A stretch of DNA of 64,000 bases. Source: Diaporthe sp. PMI_573 (lineage: Eukaryota; Ascomycota; Sordariomycetes; Diaporthales; Diaporthaceae). Positions 20,964-32,879 of this stretch are shown piece after piece (position 1 is the first letter of the stretch; every line of letters starts with the position of its first letter). Position numbers and translations under genes: made by a program. Below the pieces are notes generated by a model that did not search any database, had not been told where the DNA came from, and worked only from the letters and a program-made list of their open reading frames with translations. The stretch lies in NCBI GenBank assembly GCA_021399435.1, contig JAJTUP010000091.1:173530-237529 (forward strand), read 5' to 3'.

Positions 20964-21559
20964 GGAGCGCTCTGTTGGTTCCTGTGCAATGGACCCCCCG
21001 CCCGACTCGGTGCTACCAGCATCTGCGGCATTTTTGAGACTGGGTCAGGGGCAGGGGGAAGGGAAAGGCCCTCGTATTCGGATCGGGGTCGTCTCTAGCG
21101 GGCAGACACGCTGTCGGGACGTGTGAAGGCGGCGGCAGGGACGTGGCGTAGGAGGGTGAGGAGATCCGAAGCCGGATTTCGATCCGGCGTGCTCGTCGAA
21201 AATTGACATCTCGACGATAGGCATCGACTGCAAGAATGTCAATACAAGCTCGAGGGAAGCGACACATGAGCTCGAGTTTCTCACGGTCGGGTAAGGCTTT
21301 GGAGAGGGGAAGGAAGGGGGGGGGGGAGGGGAGGGAAGAGGGAACAGACCCTTGGTCAGAGGGAAGGCACTATCCCAAATTAGCGGCGTCGCGACGGCCG
21401 CCAGGAGAGGAATTAGACGGAGGTGGAAGCAGGCAGGACCAGGCAAGGAAGGGAATGAGATGCGAAGGTGAAAGAAGTTCAAGGTACACGAAAGCGAACG
21501 TCGTGGGGAAGGGGCTCTATTTATCTTGCGCCGCGAGAGCGAGGAACGCGGGCGGGTCA

Positions 21560-21958
21560 AATGGGCAAGAGGCTGAGGTAGCGCTATGCCCGATTAGCAA
21601 GAAAGCTTGTTTTCTCTGCTACGAGTTCATGTCCCGGTACCCGCTGACGATCGGGGTGTCGCCCAGTCATCAGAAGCTGTGCCCGACGTGGATGCCAGCT
21701 CCCTGCTCATCTACAGTGCGGAAGAAGCACAAGGTCCTGCTCTGGGACCTCAGTTGGCATCTAGAGCAAACGGCTATCCGCGACCTAGAGACTAGATTGG
21801 GGATCCGCCGACCGATGCACATGGATTCTACGGCAGGGCCGTCCTTGACGACCACTGGGACCATTTCATTGGGGTGGTTGGCGCTGGAGCTGCCTCTTCG
21901 TTCTCTCTCTAGGGACGAGCAAGACTCATCTTCAACTGTCGCAGCGGCCGCGGAGTAA
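21560..21958 (+). pseudogene. OTT_1508-like deaminase, C-terminal fragment
   Basis: The plus-strand frame contains CPISKKACFLCYEFM followed by SPSHQKLCPTWMPA and a long C-terminal helix region (LLWDLSWHLEQ...). This fits the second zinc-binding block (CxxC) and the following H-x-K-x-x-P-x-W segment of the fungal OTT_1508-like members of the nucleic acid deaminase superfamily. The first block, a H-A-E motif expected some forty residues earlier, is not found. Only EAEVAL just before the CxxC block recalls it, so the active site is incomplete. The upstream part of the same open frame (before about 21545) looks non-coding. Substrate is unknown in this family. Confidence 0.55.
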
Positions 21959-22949
21959 CTTAGCTACCGTATGGCAACAGGCCCCATCCCGGGATATACC
22001 CATTCATATTTCCCCCGTGATCATTAACTTCTCTTCCAAAAGCCGATACACTTTCGCCCTGACTTGGTGTTGCTTCATACCCCGAAAGTGATGGTTATAG
22101 TCAATATCTTTGTGCGCGATGCGCACAGACCGGATGCGTGGCGATATACCCTCTGAACATTCCGCCTCTTCCAGATCCACCCGGCAGCAGAGGCAGCCGG
22201 CGCGACTGAAGGACCCATACACCACTTGTCGACCTGTATCGGGACGTCGCGACCGGCCAAGTCGGACCAGTCGGCCCACCATACAGGGTGAGCTCGTGGT
22301 TGTTGGGCGAGGTGCCCGGGATTTGGGACGAGTTCGTGGACGTGGAGCAGTAGCTGTCGAGCCTCCACCAGCCAAGCGGTGGGCCGATCGAGCCGATCGA
22401 GAACTCGAAGCGCTTGGAGAAGTGCGGGCGTTAGGTGTTCGGCCGGTTGTCGGCGCTCGTATTGTGTTCCTGGTCATAGAAACGCCATTGCGAGGCGTTT
22501 TCCGCGAGCCGTGTGGCTTGGTGCCGAGATAGATAACATCGCCGTCGGGTTCGACCCCGCTGGGGTTCATTGTCGACGTGCAAACTTTCCTGGTGATGCT
22601 GCAACATATGTATCATTAGTACGGGCATACCGCTGCCGGGTTGGTAATGCACGGAGAACGTACTGCGAAACAATATTAGCAACAGTCAGCCCGAGTCTCC
22701 ATGGACGGTGAAGTTTTGCCAGCCTTGTGATCGACGAGCCGGAGCCTGTGGCGTGGGCTAGAAGAAAGAGCATGGGAGCCTCCCCATATCGGCTTACTAA
22801 CTAGCGTGTGAGTTTCTACCCCACTGGTGGTCTCCGCCGCTAATCTCCCGACTTTGTTAATCCAAGTCTGGGACCACATCGTGCCTCCCCCATGGCTACT
22901 TGCGACCCCTGCGGCCGGTTCATTTCCGACCCGACTGGGCTTCGACTGG
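21959..22949. other. No supported gene; possible decayed coding sequence
   Basis: Minus-strand frames near 22075-22570 contain protein-like pieces in two frames (VWWADWSDLAGR; EPDGDVIYLG), suggesting a frameshifted gene remnant, but I do not recognise the family. A TTCGA motif at about 22550 is not part of a credible tRNA. Confidence 0.35.
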
Positions 22950-23420
22950 CATTGTCGCGCTCGGCATGCCGGCTTGTACTGCGCACGGTGCGAGCGACTT
23001 TTGGGCTCCCGCGCCGCAAAGCAGCAGCACATCACCACGTCCTCCCAGCACCATGAATGCGCATCCTGTTCCCACCGACCCGATTTTGAATCCGAGTAAG
23101 ACCCAGAGAATCATCAAGAGCATATGCACAGTTCTGCACAACGTGTCAGAAGTCGTTTTGCACCCCAGATGGGCTTACACAACACACGTGGCCGAACGGG
23201 ACATATGCAAGCTATGGCGGGCCTATCATGACTCACTCTCCAATGTTAAGAATGTAAGGGTGACCAACGGAGCGCCCAAGACCATTTTGCTGATGCCATG
23301 AAGCATATGAAAACCCACACTGCAAAGACGGTCGAATGCCCAGGATGTCCACAAAAGTATGTTACAGACTCGGCCATGGCACGAAACCCTGGCGCGATTC
23401 AACAACCAGGGCATGCTGTA
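22950..23420 (+). pseudogene. Multi-finger C2H2 zinc-finger gene, frameshifted
   Basis: Successive finger-like blocks appear in the plus strand but in different frames: GLYCARCERLLGSRAAKQQH, HHECASCSHRPDFESE (then a stop), QFCTTCQKSFCTPDGLTQH and, near 23300, KHMKTHTAKTVECPGCPQKY. The order and spacing resemble fungal proteins with irregular C2H2 arrays. At least two frame changes and one stop separate them, so this is a decayed gene. No DNA or RNA target can be proposed. Confidence 0.55.
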
Positions 23421-24834
23421 TCTTGTTAGTCTCTCGCCATGGCACAGACTCAGAATACCCTTACCAATATGCTCTGTGCAGCTTCCAAGAAGCTCAGCAG
23501 CTTCTCGATATCCGATGGTGTCTTCGCATCTGGCCATGGAACAGTAACCGGAAAGCCTGGTTTGGCCTCGAGAATGAGAGCTCGCTGTAAGATGTCAGCG
23601 TGTGCTCTTCAACGCGGACCATAGTGCCGCACCAATGAGTACAGGAGAGGATCCATTTCGACTTGAATAGGTGTTGGGTGAGCGAGAATCGATGAAGATT
23701 TGAAGAAAGGTGGAGGAAGAACGGAGATGAGAGTTCGAGGGGAAAGGAAGGAGTTTATATATCCAGGATCCTCCTCCCGAGGCTCCTCCTCTGCTAACGT
23801 TGTCCTAGGCGTCAGCTGCCGGCTATACCAGCAACATCCTGACGTCGAAGCGTGAATGGCAGGGCTAATCGGACACCATGAGGGCTCAAGACTGCCACTG
23901 ATCGCCGGGACACGGCCCATTGCATGTACGAGGACGGCATCTCAAGGATCTATGTTGCCCCAACCCCGTCAGAATGAGTGACTTGATGTCATTGCCACCC
24001 TCGAATTGCCCAGAGAGGACTGTCGGTCCGGATGTCCTGCGAGTTATGGAGGTTGCCTCCCTTCTTCCCTCAGCTGCTCAGGGGTTGGCAGCATCGATGG
24101 TGTCCAGCCGCCACTAGCATCGCTGCTTCATGCGAAGCACAGCCATGAGGTGATGAAGCAATCCTCAGGGTCAGGGGAAGTGCCTGGTCCCCCCCTTTCC
24201 CCGGCAGGGGCCATCGGGTGTACGGCTGACACTTCCTCAGCCCATACTATGTAGTACGTTCTCTCCACCCACGAGGTATTACAGGCATTGGAATCTGCCT
24301 CACCGACGTGATGCCCATGGGTGTTGAGGGAAGCTTGGGTCAGCTCGGTCCTCCCGAGCTCCTCCCTCCCCATATCCTGATCCGGGGGCCCCTTCTCCTT
24401 GAGGCCATGCAAAGCACTTCAAGTCTGCCTTGCCTGAGGCGCCTCTGGCGTAGTCTGACACTCGGAACCTGATCCAACGGGCTTCAAGTCGGTGGCTATT
24501 TGCCGCTGCCATCACACACGAGAGGGAGGCCTCTCTATGGCATCACCAGAAGACCCCGAGCGCACGAAGCCAAGTCCTGCGGGCTGCTGATAAACCATCT
24601 CGTCAGACACTCGGCCAGGGGACCTCCGTCCGCCAGGTATCATGAACGTCACCGACCTCATGCGTCTCTCTGGTCTGTGGCCGTGCGAGGTCGGAAGCAC
24701 AGCCCGGGCATCCAAGTCCAATGGGTCCAACAAGTCCTCGTAATCGGAATGAGATCGCCACGCCGAAATCTGCCTTGGGACAAGACGCCATGGGCAGAGC
24801 AAGCGCTGTCGACATATCGTGGTCCCTTCCCGAG
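23421..24834. other. Intergenic stretch upstream of the chromodomain gene
   Basis: The overlapping open frames on both strands have no recognisable motif. The last few hundred bases probably contain the promoter of the gene at 24983. Confidence 0.4.
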
Positions 24835-24843
24835 CTATAAAGG
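24835..24843 (+). promoter_or_regulatory. Probable TATA box of the chromodomain gene
   Basis: CTATAAAGG lies about 145 bases before the proposed ATG at 24983, a plausible distance for a fungal core promoter with a 5' leader of about 110 bases. Confidence 0.5.
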
Positions 24844-24982
24844 GGCACCACCCGGGTCCAAGCAAGGCGCTTCGGTTCTCACAGGCGGGATCTCTTCACT
24901 CCGAACCTCACCCCAAGATATAGACTTCGTCCATCATAATTCCTCCAGCGCAAGCACAGAGTTCTTGGAACATTCCACTGAG

Positions 24983-26105
24983 ATGAATTCAACACAGCAG
25001 ATATTCCTTGGCCAAAACTGGCAGCCTTGCCCCGCTGGGGGCTACCCCTATCCACTTCCTCGGCACGAAGATCAACCTCATCCCTCGGCATCAGAGCCGA
25101 ATACGTTGCTTCTCCACGAACAATGGGGTTCGCCCGATCCCCAAGTCGAAGCCACGCAAGAAAACGCTCCGCCCTACTATTTCCAGGAATTGCCAGCTCT
25201 TGCACCGTTTCCAATGCCCACACCGGCCACAACGAGGTACGCAACGCTTTATTCTATAGATGGCCTCAAAGCTGACCAAACACAGCCCCTCGATGGAACC
25301 TCGGTTTGCTATGGGCACATCGTCTCTCCCTGTCGCGGTACCTCTGCCAGCACAGAGCCACAAACACTCTCCGTATGCATTTCTGCCGTACCTCGAGTCG
25401 ACAGCGTACTCGCCCCAGCTGCACGTTTCGAGCAACCCCACTTTCACCTGCCCTGATGCGAGGACCCTGCCGTCGTGTAATCAATTTGTCACCCACGGTC
25501 TACCGCAGCACGACTTTAGGAACCCCGAATGGGCATCTGAAACGACCACGCTGGGTTATGGACAAGATTTCGCAAGGCAGACGCCAACACCAGCCAGCAG
25601 CTCCGCTTCATCCCCTGCGAGCAGTGCTTGGGATTCCTGCCCTACCACCGACACCTCTCTGTCGTCTCAACCTGACACCACTTCTGGGGCATTCGAGCAA
25701 GAGACTAGATACAAATGGGACCTGATGACCGGCTCTTCTTCTGACAGCGAAGCAGTAAGCCAGCCCGCCCCGATAGATGCCAAGAAAAAGATATGGAAAG
25801 CCGACATGTTGCTCGGGAAATGGACGCGGGGTCGAAGGACATGGTACCTCGTGAAGTGGAAGGGATTCGATGAGAAGCACAGCACATGGGAGAAGCGGAA
25901 AGACATTGGTACTGATTTGATTGACGAGTTCGAAGCGAGCTATGAAGGGAACCACTTTGCGATTAAGCGATTGGTAGAGAAGCGAATTAGGCGAGGGGTG
26001 ACCGAATACCTTGTGGAATGGAAGGGACCGGGAGGTGATGATTCCTGGGAGAAGGAGGCCGAAATAAGCCGTGCGCGAATTATGGAGTTTGAAGGGGGAA
26101 AGTAG
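24983..26105 (+). CDS. Protein with two tandem chromodomains, two exons
   Basis: This is probably a chromatin-associated nuclear protein. The exons are 24983-25236 and 25286-26105. The 49-bp intron has a GTACGC donor, a GCTGACC branch site and an ACACAG end, and the exons sum to 358 codons (357 residues). The first 240 residues are Pro/Ser/Gln-rich and likely disordered. The C-terminal end holds two chromodomain-like folds: residues about 253-305 (TWYLVKWKGF...STWEKRKDI) and about 310-355 (EYLVEWKG...DSWEKEAEI). Aromatic residues at the usual methyl-lysine cage positions are kept in both. No integrase or reverse transcriptase is nearby, so this is not an obvious retrotransposon tail. The start follows a TATA box. 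An upstream in-frame ATG at 24500 lies before that box and is unlikely. Confidence 0.8.
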
Positions 26106-27754
26106 CTTACTCTTTTCCAGCCTAGCGATGCAAATGGGATTTTTAATTATCGTAGTAGTTTCTCGGACAAGCTCCGATTCCCACGACTGTGCTCTTTGAT
26201 TGCCGCGGGCCGAGCCGAGCCATGCGTACCTGCAATGACGTAATGCCCCACGCTTTGTGCTGTCTCGCAGGAAGTCGAACTCGTGTCACGCATCAACATC
26301 GCAGCTCCTATTTTTCCCTTTTTAGCCGGCCATCCTTGGTGGGACCAATTCCAGGACCTTTGAGGTCTGATTTCAGGACCCAGAGATGGCCCAGAACAGG
26401 GCCTTTGTCATTTCGGGTGGGTCGAACCGGGCTCACGTGTCACGTGCAGGCCGGGCTGCCAATTAAGCGCCCCGGTCTTCCCCTGTGAGAGCAGAGCATC
26501 GTGCTTGGGGCCTCATTGCAACAAAACGGGCGTTTGTGAGTCATACTGAAGGCCGCGGCCGTATGGCATCCGGGGATACTCAGCCACGTGTCCAGGAAGC
26601 AACGCGAAACAACATAACGGTCGGCTCGGGCTGCCTTCCACGGATTTCTAGGCAGCCTCATCGACGAGCTCACTGGGGGCGTAGCACGCACTCTGTATCT
26701 CGGGTGAAGTACGCTAAGTTCGTTGAGGCTTGAATAAGCCACCTATGTGACACAACTCTCCACTGCGCCGTGCAGAGGTTGCGGGATTGACTCCCCTCTG
26801 CTGCGAACGCCTATGAACTCATGTTTGCGGCTGGATCTGTCCGTTAGGCCATTGCCCGTTATAAGACATCACATAACCTACATGTTGTGAACTCTTTCAT
26901 ACCTACATCTCTACGATACCCTTGCATTTTGCATCTACATTACCTAGAAGCTGCTGGGGGCCGTTGGTTTGGCCACGAGAATGACGTGGTCTCCCAACCT
27001 GTCACACCGCGAGTCTTCGGGGGAGCTGGAACAAGCAGAGCCGGGCGTTCGTGAGTCCAACCTGTCGGCTGTAGCCGTGCCGCATGCGGGTGCCTGGATA
27101 TGGATTGACGTTGTCCGGCGGACAACAAAGCAGTCAGCTAGTGCCAGCCTGCACCAACTTCTTCCTACACCAATCAGCATCTGCATAGTCAGTACCCGCT
27201 GATCCCCACTGGTTGTGCGCTATCTGCCTTTCTGCCTGGCGACTGTTGGTTGGCAATGTGAGTCATATTGTTCCGTTGGCCTACGCACCAACCTGTCGTG
27301 CGACCCGAGGAGAGTGTATATTGGACGACTGTAATTTTTCCGCGGCACCAAGTCCAATAATCCCCCCACTTTCCCCATCAGCTCTCAACAGAGCTTGGCG
27401 GGGTTGATTTCACCAAGCAGGCATCCTACAACGACGTGCGAGTTAGCAACACGGGCAAGGTGCATTGCTGCCTTCGCAGCCTGCCGATCCTATCGCGGTT
27501 GGCCGAGCTGAGCCGTGTCCGCTGAGCTACTGGCCCATCTGTGGCGCCGTCTACCTGCTTTCAAAAGTGCAATTTTGGTGCCTCCAGCGCCCAGAGCGGT
27601 CCAGAGGCCTTCGAACTAAACACATTCCTTTACTGGGTCTTCTGGGGTATTTAAGGGCGATTTTGCCTCCTGCACCCCGGTTCCCCCGGCCAACGGTTCA
27701 CATTCTGCAATTTTTCAAAACTTGACAACTGTTTTGTCTATCTTCACTGTCGCA
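26106..27754. other. Intergenic stretch, 1.6 kb, no gene seen
   Basis: The short open frames are of mixed strand and have no recognisable motifs. GTATTTAAG at about 27645, 110 bases before the next ATG, is a TATA-like element for the downstream gene. Confidence 0.45.
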
Positions 27755-28450
27755 ATGGCTGCCACTGTCGCTTCCTACTCGCACGACCACTTCCACAGTC
27801 TTCCGACAATCAAGGCCGCACACGCCCATTTTGTCAATGTGAATGGCCAGAACCATGTCGAACGGTTCAAAGACTTCTTCGTCGATAACGGCATGGACCG
27901 AAGGTTCGGTCTGGCCATGATTCATCGTCACTTTGATCTAGAACCCACCGAGAAGTTGGTCGATTACGGGGGTACCACGACCCCTTGGTCGGGCGGAGTT
28001 TCTGGAATGAAGGAGCCCCAACCAGCCATGTGGGCATTTGACGACGAAGGGCTCTTGAGACCGACTGAGTTCCATTACTCTGAGACGCAGGACAGTGACT
28101 TCACCGACAAAGACTTAGAGTTTATCGCCAAGCTCAAGACCGAACTCAACCTGCGTGGCTTGACCCATGTGTTCGGATTGGCTCGATACCCGGGAGATAA
28201 ATTTGATGGCTCCTGTGAATTCACCCAGGGCAGGGCCAATATCAATCTCCAGCCCAAAGACGTATGTAATGTTCGTTCTTCTCATGTCAATAGTTAGCTC
28301 ACACTTCATCAGTATCCGGCCGTTTTGCAAGCCTTCTCCGCTATCTGGTTCTTCTCTGAACCTCTGTGGAAGCGAGGATGTACTTGCAAATGCAACGACG
28401 TTGCCGCTGGTCATCCCCACGCTGGGCACAGGACGACGCAGAAGAAATAG
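27755..28450 (+). CDS. Unidentified 214-residue fungal protein, two exons
   Basis: The exons are 27755-28261 and 28313-28450. The 51-bp intron (GTATGT donor, TCAG end) splices NINLQPKD to YPAVLQAFSAIWFF in frame, and the exons total 215 codons. The ATG at 27755 is the first in the frame; a longer frame upstream lacks an ATG. The N-terminal half contains HAHFVNVNGQNHVERFKDFF and FGLAMIHRHFDL, with many histidines. The C-terminus is Lys/Cys-rich (RGCTCKCND). There is no signal peptide or membrane segment. The composition is clearly that of a real protein, and the splicing supports it, but I do not recognise a domain. A TATA-like motif lies about 110 bases before the start. Confidence 0.7.
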
Positions 28451-29174
28451 TTCGCCGAGGGATCTGGAGTTGGCTGTCGGGGAGAGAGTAGGAGGATGAT
28501 CTGGAGCAACATTGTACCTGGCATGTTTCTAGGCAATCCATGCCTTCAACAGACTATGCTGTTGAAGTTAAAAATGGAGTTTCCTCATAACTCATTTGAG
28601 CAGATTGCATAACTAATTCCACTCTATTTCAGCCCAGCACAATGTGCCCTCGAGCTGATATGCTAGGGGATCGGGGGCCTGGGTCAACACTTGGTGGACA
28701 GCTTTCCAATGGGGGGGGGGGGGTTCCTGTTGGCGGGTCTGTGATACTGAGATGCGAATAACTGCCGTCGTAATCGTAGAATCACCTGCTGATTCCTCGA
28801 TCTAGTTTGCAGAGAGAGACTTAGATTGACTATTGAAGAGGAGTAAAGAGAGTAACCTGTCTACATGGTAACGACTGTAGTTTATACGTTCCCCTTGGTC
28901 CCTGGATCATTATCTGATCACATGATCCTTTCGTGGGTCACCGTGATCTATTGTGAGTCAGGCACCTGATTTATCCGCCAAGCCCTTTTTTCCCCCCTGC
29001 TGGCGTTACTCGTTGGCGCTCTCCTGCGCCAGCTGACTCTGGGAGTTTTGCCGTTAGACACCGCCTGTCACGTCGACATTTGGGTTGATCGGGCTTCTCT
29101 GCCCTACTTCCACTTTTCAAAACACCTACCTCTTCCGTCACATTCATAACCTGGTTTCCTCCTCTACGCACAGA
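28451..29174. other. Intergenic stretch with a 13-G run
   Basis: A homopolymer of 13 G lies at 28711-28723. No gene is seen. The 3' part serves as leader and promoter for the gene at 29175. Confidence 0.5.
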
Positions 29175-30328
29175 ATGGCTTCACGTGAGACTCCAAACCT
29201 CGAGCCAAAGAATATTTTAGCTGCCGTTGTCCAGCTCGGAATCGGCGGAAACGTCCCATCCGTGGACGCAGAGTTCGACGGAGGCGAGTGTCGCGTCTTT
29301 AAGCTCAGCTTCAAAGACGAGGCGAGCCTGGCCGTTCGCGTGCTGCATCCCACGGATGACAGCAACCACGACAACACGATCGCTACAGTTCAAACCGAAG
29401 TGCGCATTCTTCAGACACTGGAGGAAAAGGGCTTCCGCTGGGCTCCGAGATACTGTGGCGCTAGCCTGACTTTCGATAACCCGGTAAAGCACCCATTCAT
29501 CGTGTTGACTTGGGTCGAGGGTTTCCCCCTGCGTTGGGGTGAAAATTTCCCACCGCAGCCTCTTCGGGATGCGTTGCTTGCCCAAATAGCGTCGATACAG
29601 CATTCCTTAATAACGTGTACACTGGAAAATGGTATGCAAAGCACTCCAGTAGTAAATGGCAACTCTCACTAGCTATACCAGATTCTACCACGGCCACAGC
29701 TTTCTTCGAACGACGTCTGGAAAACAGGCGTGCACGTGTCCGAGAGGGGAAGATTCCTAGTCTTTCCGAACAGGATTGTTTCGACCAGCAAGCTCTGCTC
29801 GATCGGATACTTGGCCGAGATCGAAATAGCACGGTCTTCGCTATGGATCACGGCGATATCAAACCGGGTAACATTATCGTCGACGAGAAGTACAACATCA
29901 TATGGTGAGGAACATCGCCGCTGTGTGTTTGTGCAGAACTAATAGTATTTGGCAGCGTTATCGACTGGGGCTTTGCGGCGTTGGTTCCAATCGCAAGAGC
30001 CGCTGGCCTTCCCCGTTTCCTTTGGCCCGACCACTCGGCTGGATTCGCCCCGAGCCCAACCGTCCTGAAGGACAGGCAGGCTTACATTCGCTCTTTTTCC
30101 TCGCAGACTTCGCAGGCGGCGTTAGCCATGCTGCGTTGGCAAGACGCCAAAGATGTGGACTTTCGCACCCTCTACTTGGAGTCCATCTCCAGTAAAGGCG
30201 CGCACATTTCCATGGCGCGAATCGGGTGGAAGCCTCCCCATTGCGAGTTCCTGGGGGATAAGGAAGACGACAATGTTGCGGACCGGCAGCCGGAAGGTGA
30301 AGGGATGCGCAGGGCACTTGAAACATAG
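29175..30328 (+). CDS. APH/choline-kinase-like phosphotransferase, three exons
   Basis: This belongs to the protein-kinase-like phosphotransferases (aminoglycoside phosphotransferase family), which in fungi act on unknown small molecules or proteins. The exons are 29175-29631, 29682-29904 and 29956-30328, with introns of 50 and 51 bp (GTATGC and GTGAGG donors). The exons total 351 codons (350 residues). Key residues are the Brenner-type catalytic loop HGDIKPGNIIVD (His209, Asp211, Asn216) and the metal-binding VIDWGFA (Asp230) formed across the second splice. The N-lobe has SLAVRVLHP, with Arg where most kinases keep the ATP-binding Lys, and WVEGFPL as the hinge. The small EQDCFDQ block before the loop is typical of fungal members. 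Activity is not certain because of the Lys-to-Arg change. Confidence 0.82.
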
Positions 30329-31616
30329 CAGAAATCTCCTGCACATTGCCCCGTCCGTTGATTCAAACCTAAGATGGAGAGACCGGAATCGCGGCAAGTG
30401 CAAAGGGACAGAATGAATGTAGATTCACGCGAGTCGCGTTCGCGTTGCCTGGGATATCGGATTTTGATGACCCCCTGAAGACCCAACTTGTCCAGCAGCT
30501 CCTTTTCGTTCTCGACTTGATCGACAAAGACCTTGTGAGTCCCCTTGCTCCCCACCTTCGCCTTGGCCCAATGAGTGCCTGGGTCGGGTTGTCCATCTGA
30601 GTCGTGCCTCCGCAAGGAAGGGTTGCTGCCCGATTGGACCAGTAGAGCCATTGTAGGACTGACAGAAGTGCTGGGAGACATTGGTCATACTGGACAATAC
30701 GTGACCCTAGAACTGGGCTAAACACGTCACTCACTCACTAACCCTGGCTCGTGCCACATAACAGCAAGCGCCGCTTCAGTCGCCGTAGATAGGGCTCTGG
30801 ACACTTGAAGAATCGCCTTCAAGTCTGCCTGCTAATATAATTAAACCCACGAGACTCTAGCGAAGAGACGGAAACATATAAGACAAGAGCGGAAGGAAGA
30901 CTGTATGGACTTTGAGATCTTGGGACATCCCGGAGGAAGAGAACCCGGAGACGATGTCTGCCAGATGTGCAGTCGATTTCCATGACCTTGCGGGCTTAGA
31001 ACGGGGACGAATGAGGCCACTTCCATGCGCGTCCAATCCTCAGAGTCTGCGAGAAGACCATATATCTTCCTCAGCTTCCAAAGCTGCCACAACAACTGTA
31101 CCTACACGACGAGACGGCAGTGTGGCATCGTCTAGGAGGAGCCGCACCAGCCGCGCTCGGTCAAAACCCCCCAGGCGCTTTCAGGAGGGGAGAAGGAGTT
31201 GGACTCCAGATTACAGCTCCGTGTGCAGATTCTGAATCCCATATCGTCTGTTGTAACATTCAACAAAACGTTTCCTGGTGTCATGATGTAAATTGTATCT
31301 AATAAACATTGTAGAAAGCAACAGGTCAACTCCTGAGCTGGGGCATTGACTATCCTTTTATTTCTAACAAGGATTAGATTAAGGAACGAGGTTTAAAGAC
31401 AGGTATTGTTTCTGCTATGCTTCCCGGCCAATTCTAACATATCCTGATTCAAGTGATTAAGCGGGAAGGTAAATCCTTGCTCCTCTTGTCCCAACTCATT
31501 CACGAAACTACTATTATCGGCACTGTACCATAGCTATGTAATGTGGTGACAACCGTGTCCTTATATATTCTGACCCTAACTCATATCGAATATATCTATG
31601 ACGTGACTTGGCTTAG
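30329..31616. other. Intergenic stretch without a supported gene
   Basis: Overlapping open frames in the first 900 bases lack recognisable motifs. The part from 31240 on is AT-rich and contains no frames of interest. Confidence 0.45.
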
Positions 31617-32210
31617 TCACCTTGTTGCGAGGCACTCCTCTCGAAGGTGATATCCGTTGGCATCAAGCATACCTTCGCGGAGCTGCAAAAGGGCGTCGGC
31701 AGCTGCTGCATATCTGGATGATAAGCTACTATAGTTGGTTAGCTTCGTACGGACTAATGATGATGATGCGATCAACGCTGGTGGTCCCCTTTGCACGGCT
31801 CGTAAGTACCCATTGGACAGGCCGCTGGAAGGCATCAGAAAGGTATGACGAACGGTTACATGGCGTGATCGTCTTGGCAAAGTCCGCGGTAACAAGCAAC
31901 CCGCCCTCGCCGGCAGGCTGCCAGACTGGGTAGTCACTTGCTGCGCTAGAATTATCCAATGCCTCAAAGGCAGGCATATACGCCGTAGAGCCCTTGATAA
32001 ACACACCATCGATAGCGAATTTCCGGACGTCCTCGTAGAGTGTATACGGTACTGGTGTAGCAGCTGGTGCCTGCTATACCTATCGCTCCTGCTCAATCTC
32101 TGGCAACAGCTCACGCTCTTGTTCCTCCTGGAGCGTGCTGGAATTAAATTACAGTTTTTCAAACTGCTAACAACGTTCCACGATGCAGTCAAAACCAGCA
32201 TCTGAAGCAT
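31617..32210 (-). pseudogene. Unrecognised broken coding sequence, possibly of a large fungal ATPase-like protein
   Basis: The most protein-like part is a 91-codon minus-strand frame (32004-31729) with SDYPVWQPAGEGGLLVTADF and FQRPVQWVLTSRAKG, then IIIISPYEANQL. The RPVQWVL...SPYEAN pair reminds me of very large fungal proteins with DUF6606/DUF3638 domains, but I cannot confirm this. The frame is not open at either end, and the overlapping longer frame is a shadow. It is treated as a fragment. Confidence 0.35.
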
Positions 32211-32879
32211 TAGTCAGATAAGGAGGCTGGCCCTAAACCTGGCGTGGGCAAAAGCAATCATCAAGAGAATAGGGTTCTTTTTCCTAAAACTTTTCAGCAT
32301 ACTCTATAGACAGTAGTGTGCCCGTTTTGGCGAGCCTGCTGCCACAGCTTATTCTGACAAAGAAACCGCTCGCCTTGGACGGCCTAGAGTGGCATACTAC
32401 GGCGGATTTCCGCGTACGTCTCGGTAATACACCAAAGAATAACATCTGCCACCGTGATATCCGAGCTCCGAGCAGCCGCTATATGTTCCGTGACTTTGGC
32501 TTGGATCTCTTGGTTCATCCTTATTTACAGGTAGTTAAGTGTGTAGAAAGTGGAGCCAAAGAGACTCGTCGGATCCCAGGTATCACACAGTCCGACAAAT
32601 TCCGGCGGGATCAGCCACAACCATGATGACAAAATCACACCGTGCAGTCAATGTCTATCTTCAGAGAAGTTGTTGCATAGGTACAGTACGCAAGGTAGTT
32701 GTCGTTGAATTGCCAGCCGGTATCTCCAATATACCAGTCACTCGTTGATCTGTCCTGTGTGTTTCTCGAGGCGGCGTCATTAAAAGCCGGGCTAAAGATG
32801 CTACCCTCTTGAGACCAAGGTATTTCTCCCAGGCTGTCTACTTTCATTCGAAAACAACCTCGGGTCAATGTACTTTAAG

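Noticed and set aside
19312..21560. Several 100-170-codon frames on both strands
   Set aside because: They are explained by high GC content. Composition and overlap argue against coding.
22490..22575. A tRNA-like GGGTTCGACCCC motif
   Set aside because: No acceptor stem or D-arm can be folded at the right distance.
24500..25456. A 318-codon open frame as a separate gene
   Set aside because: Its 3' part is exon 1 of the chromodomain gene read through the intron, and its 5' part lies upstream of the TATA box.
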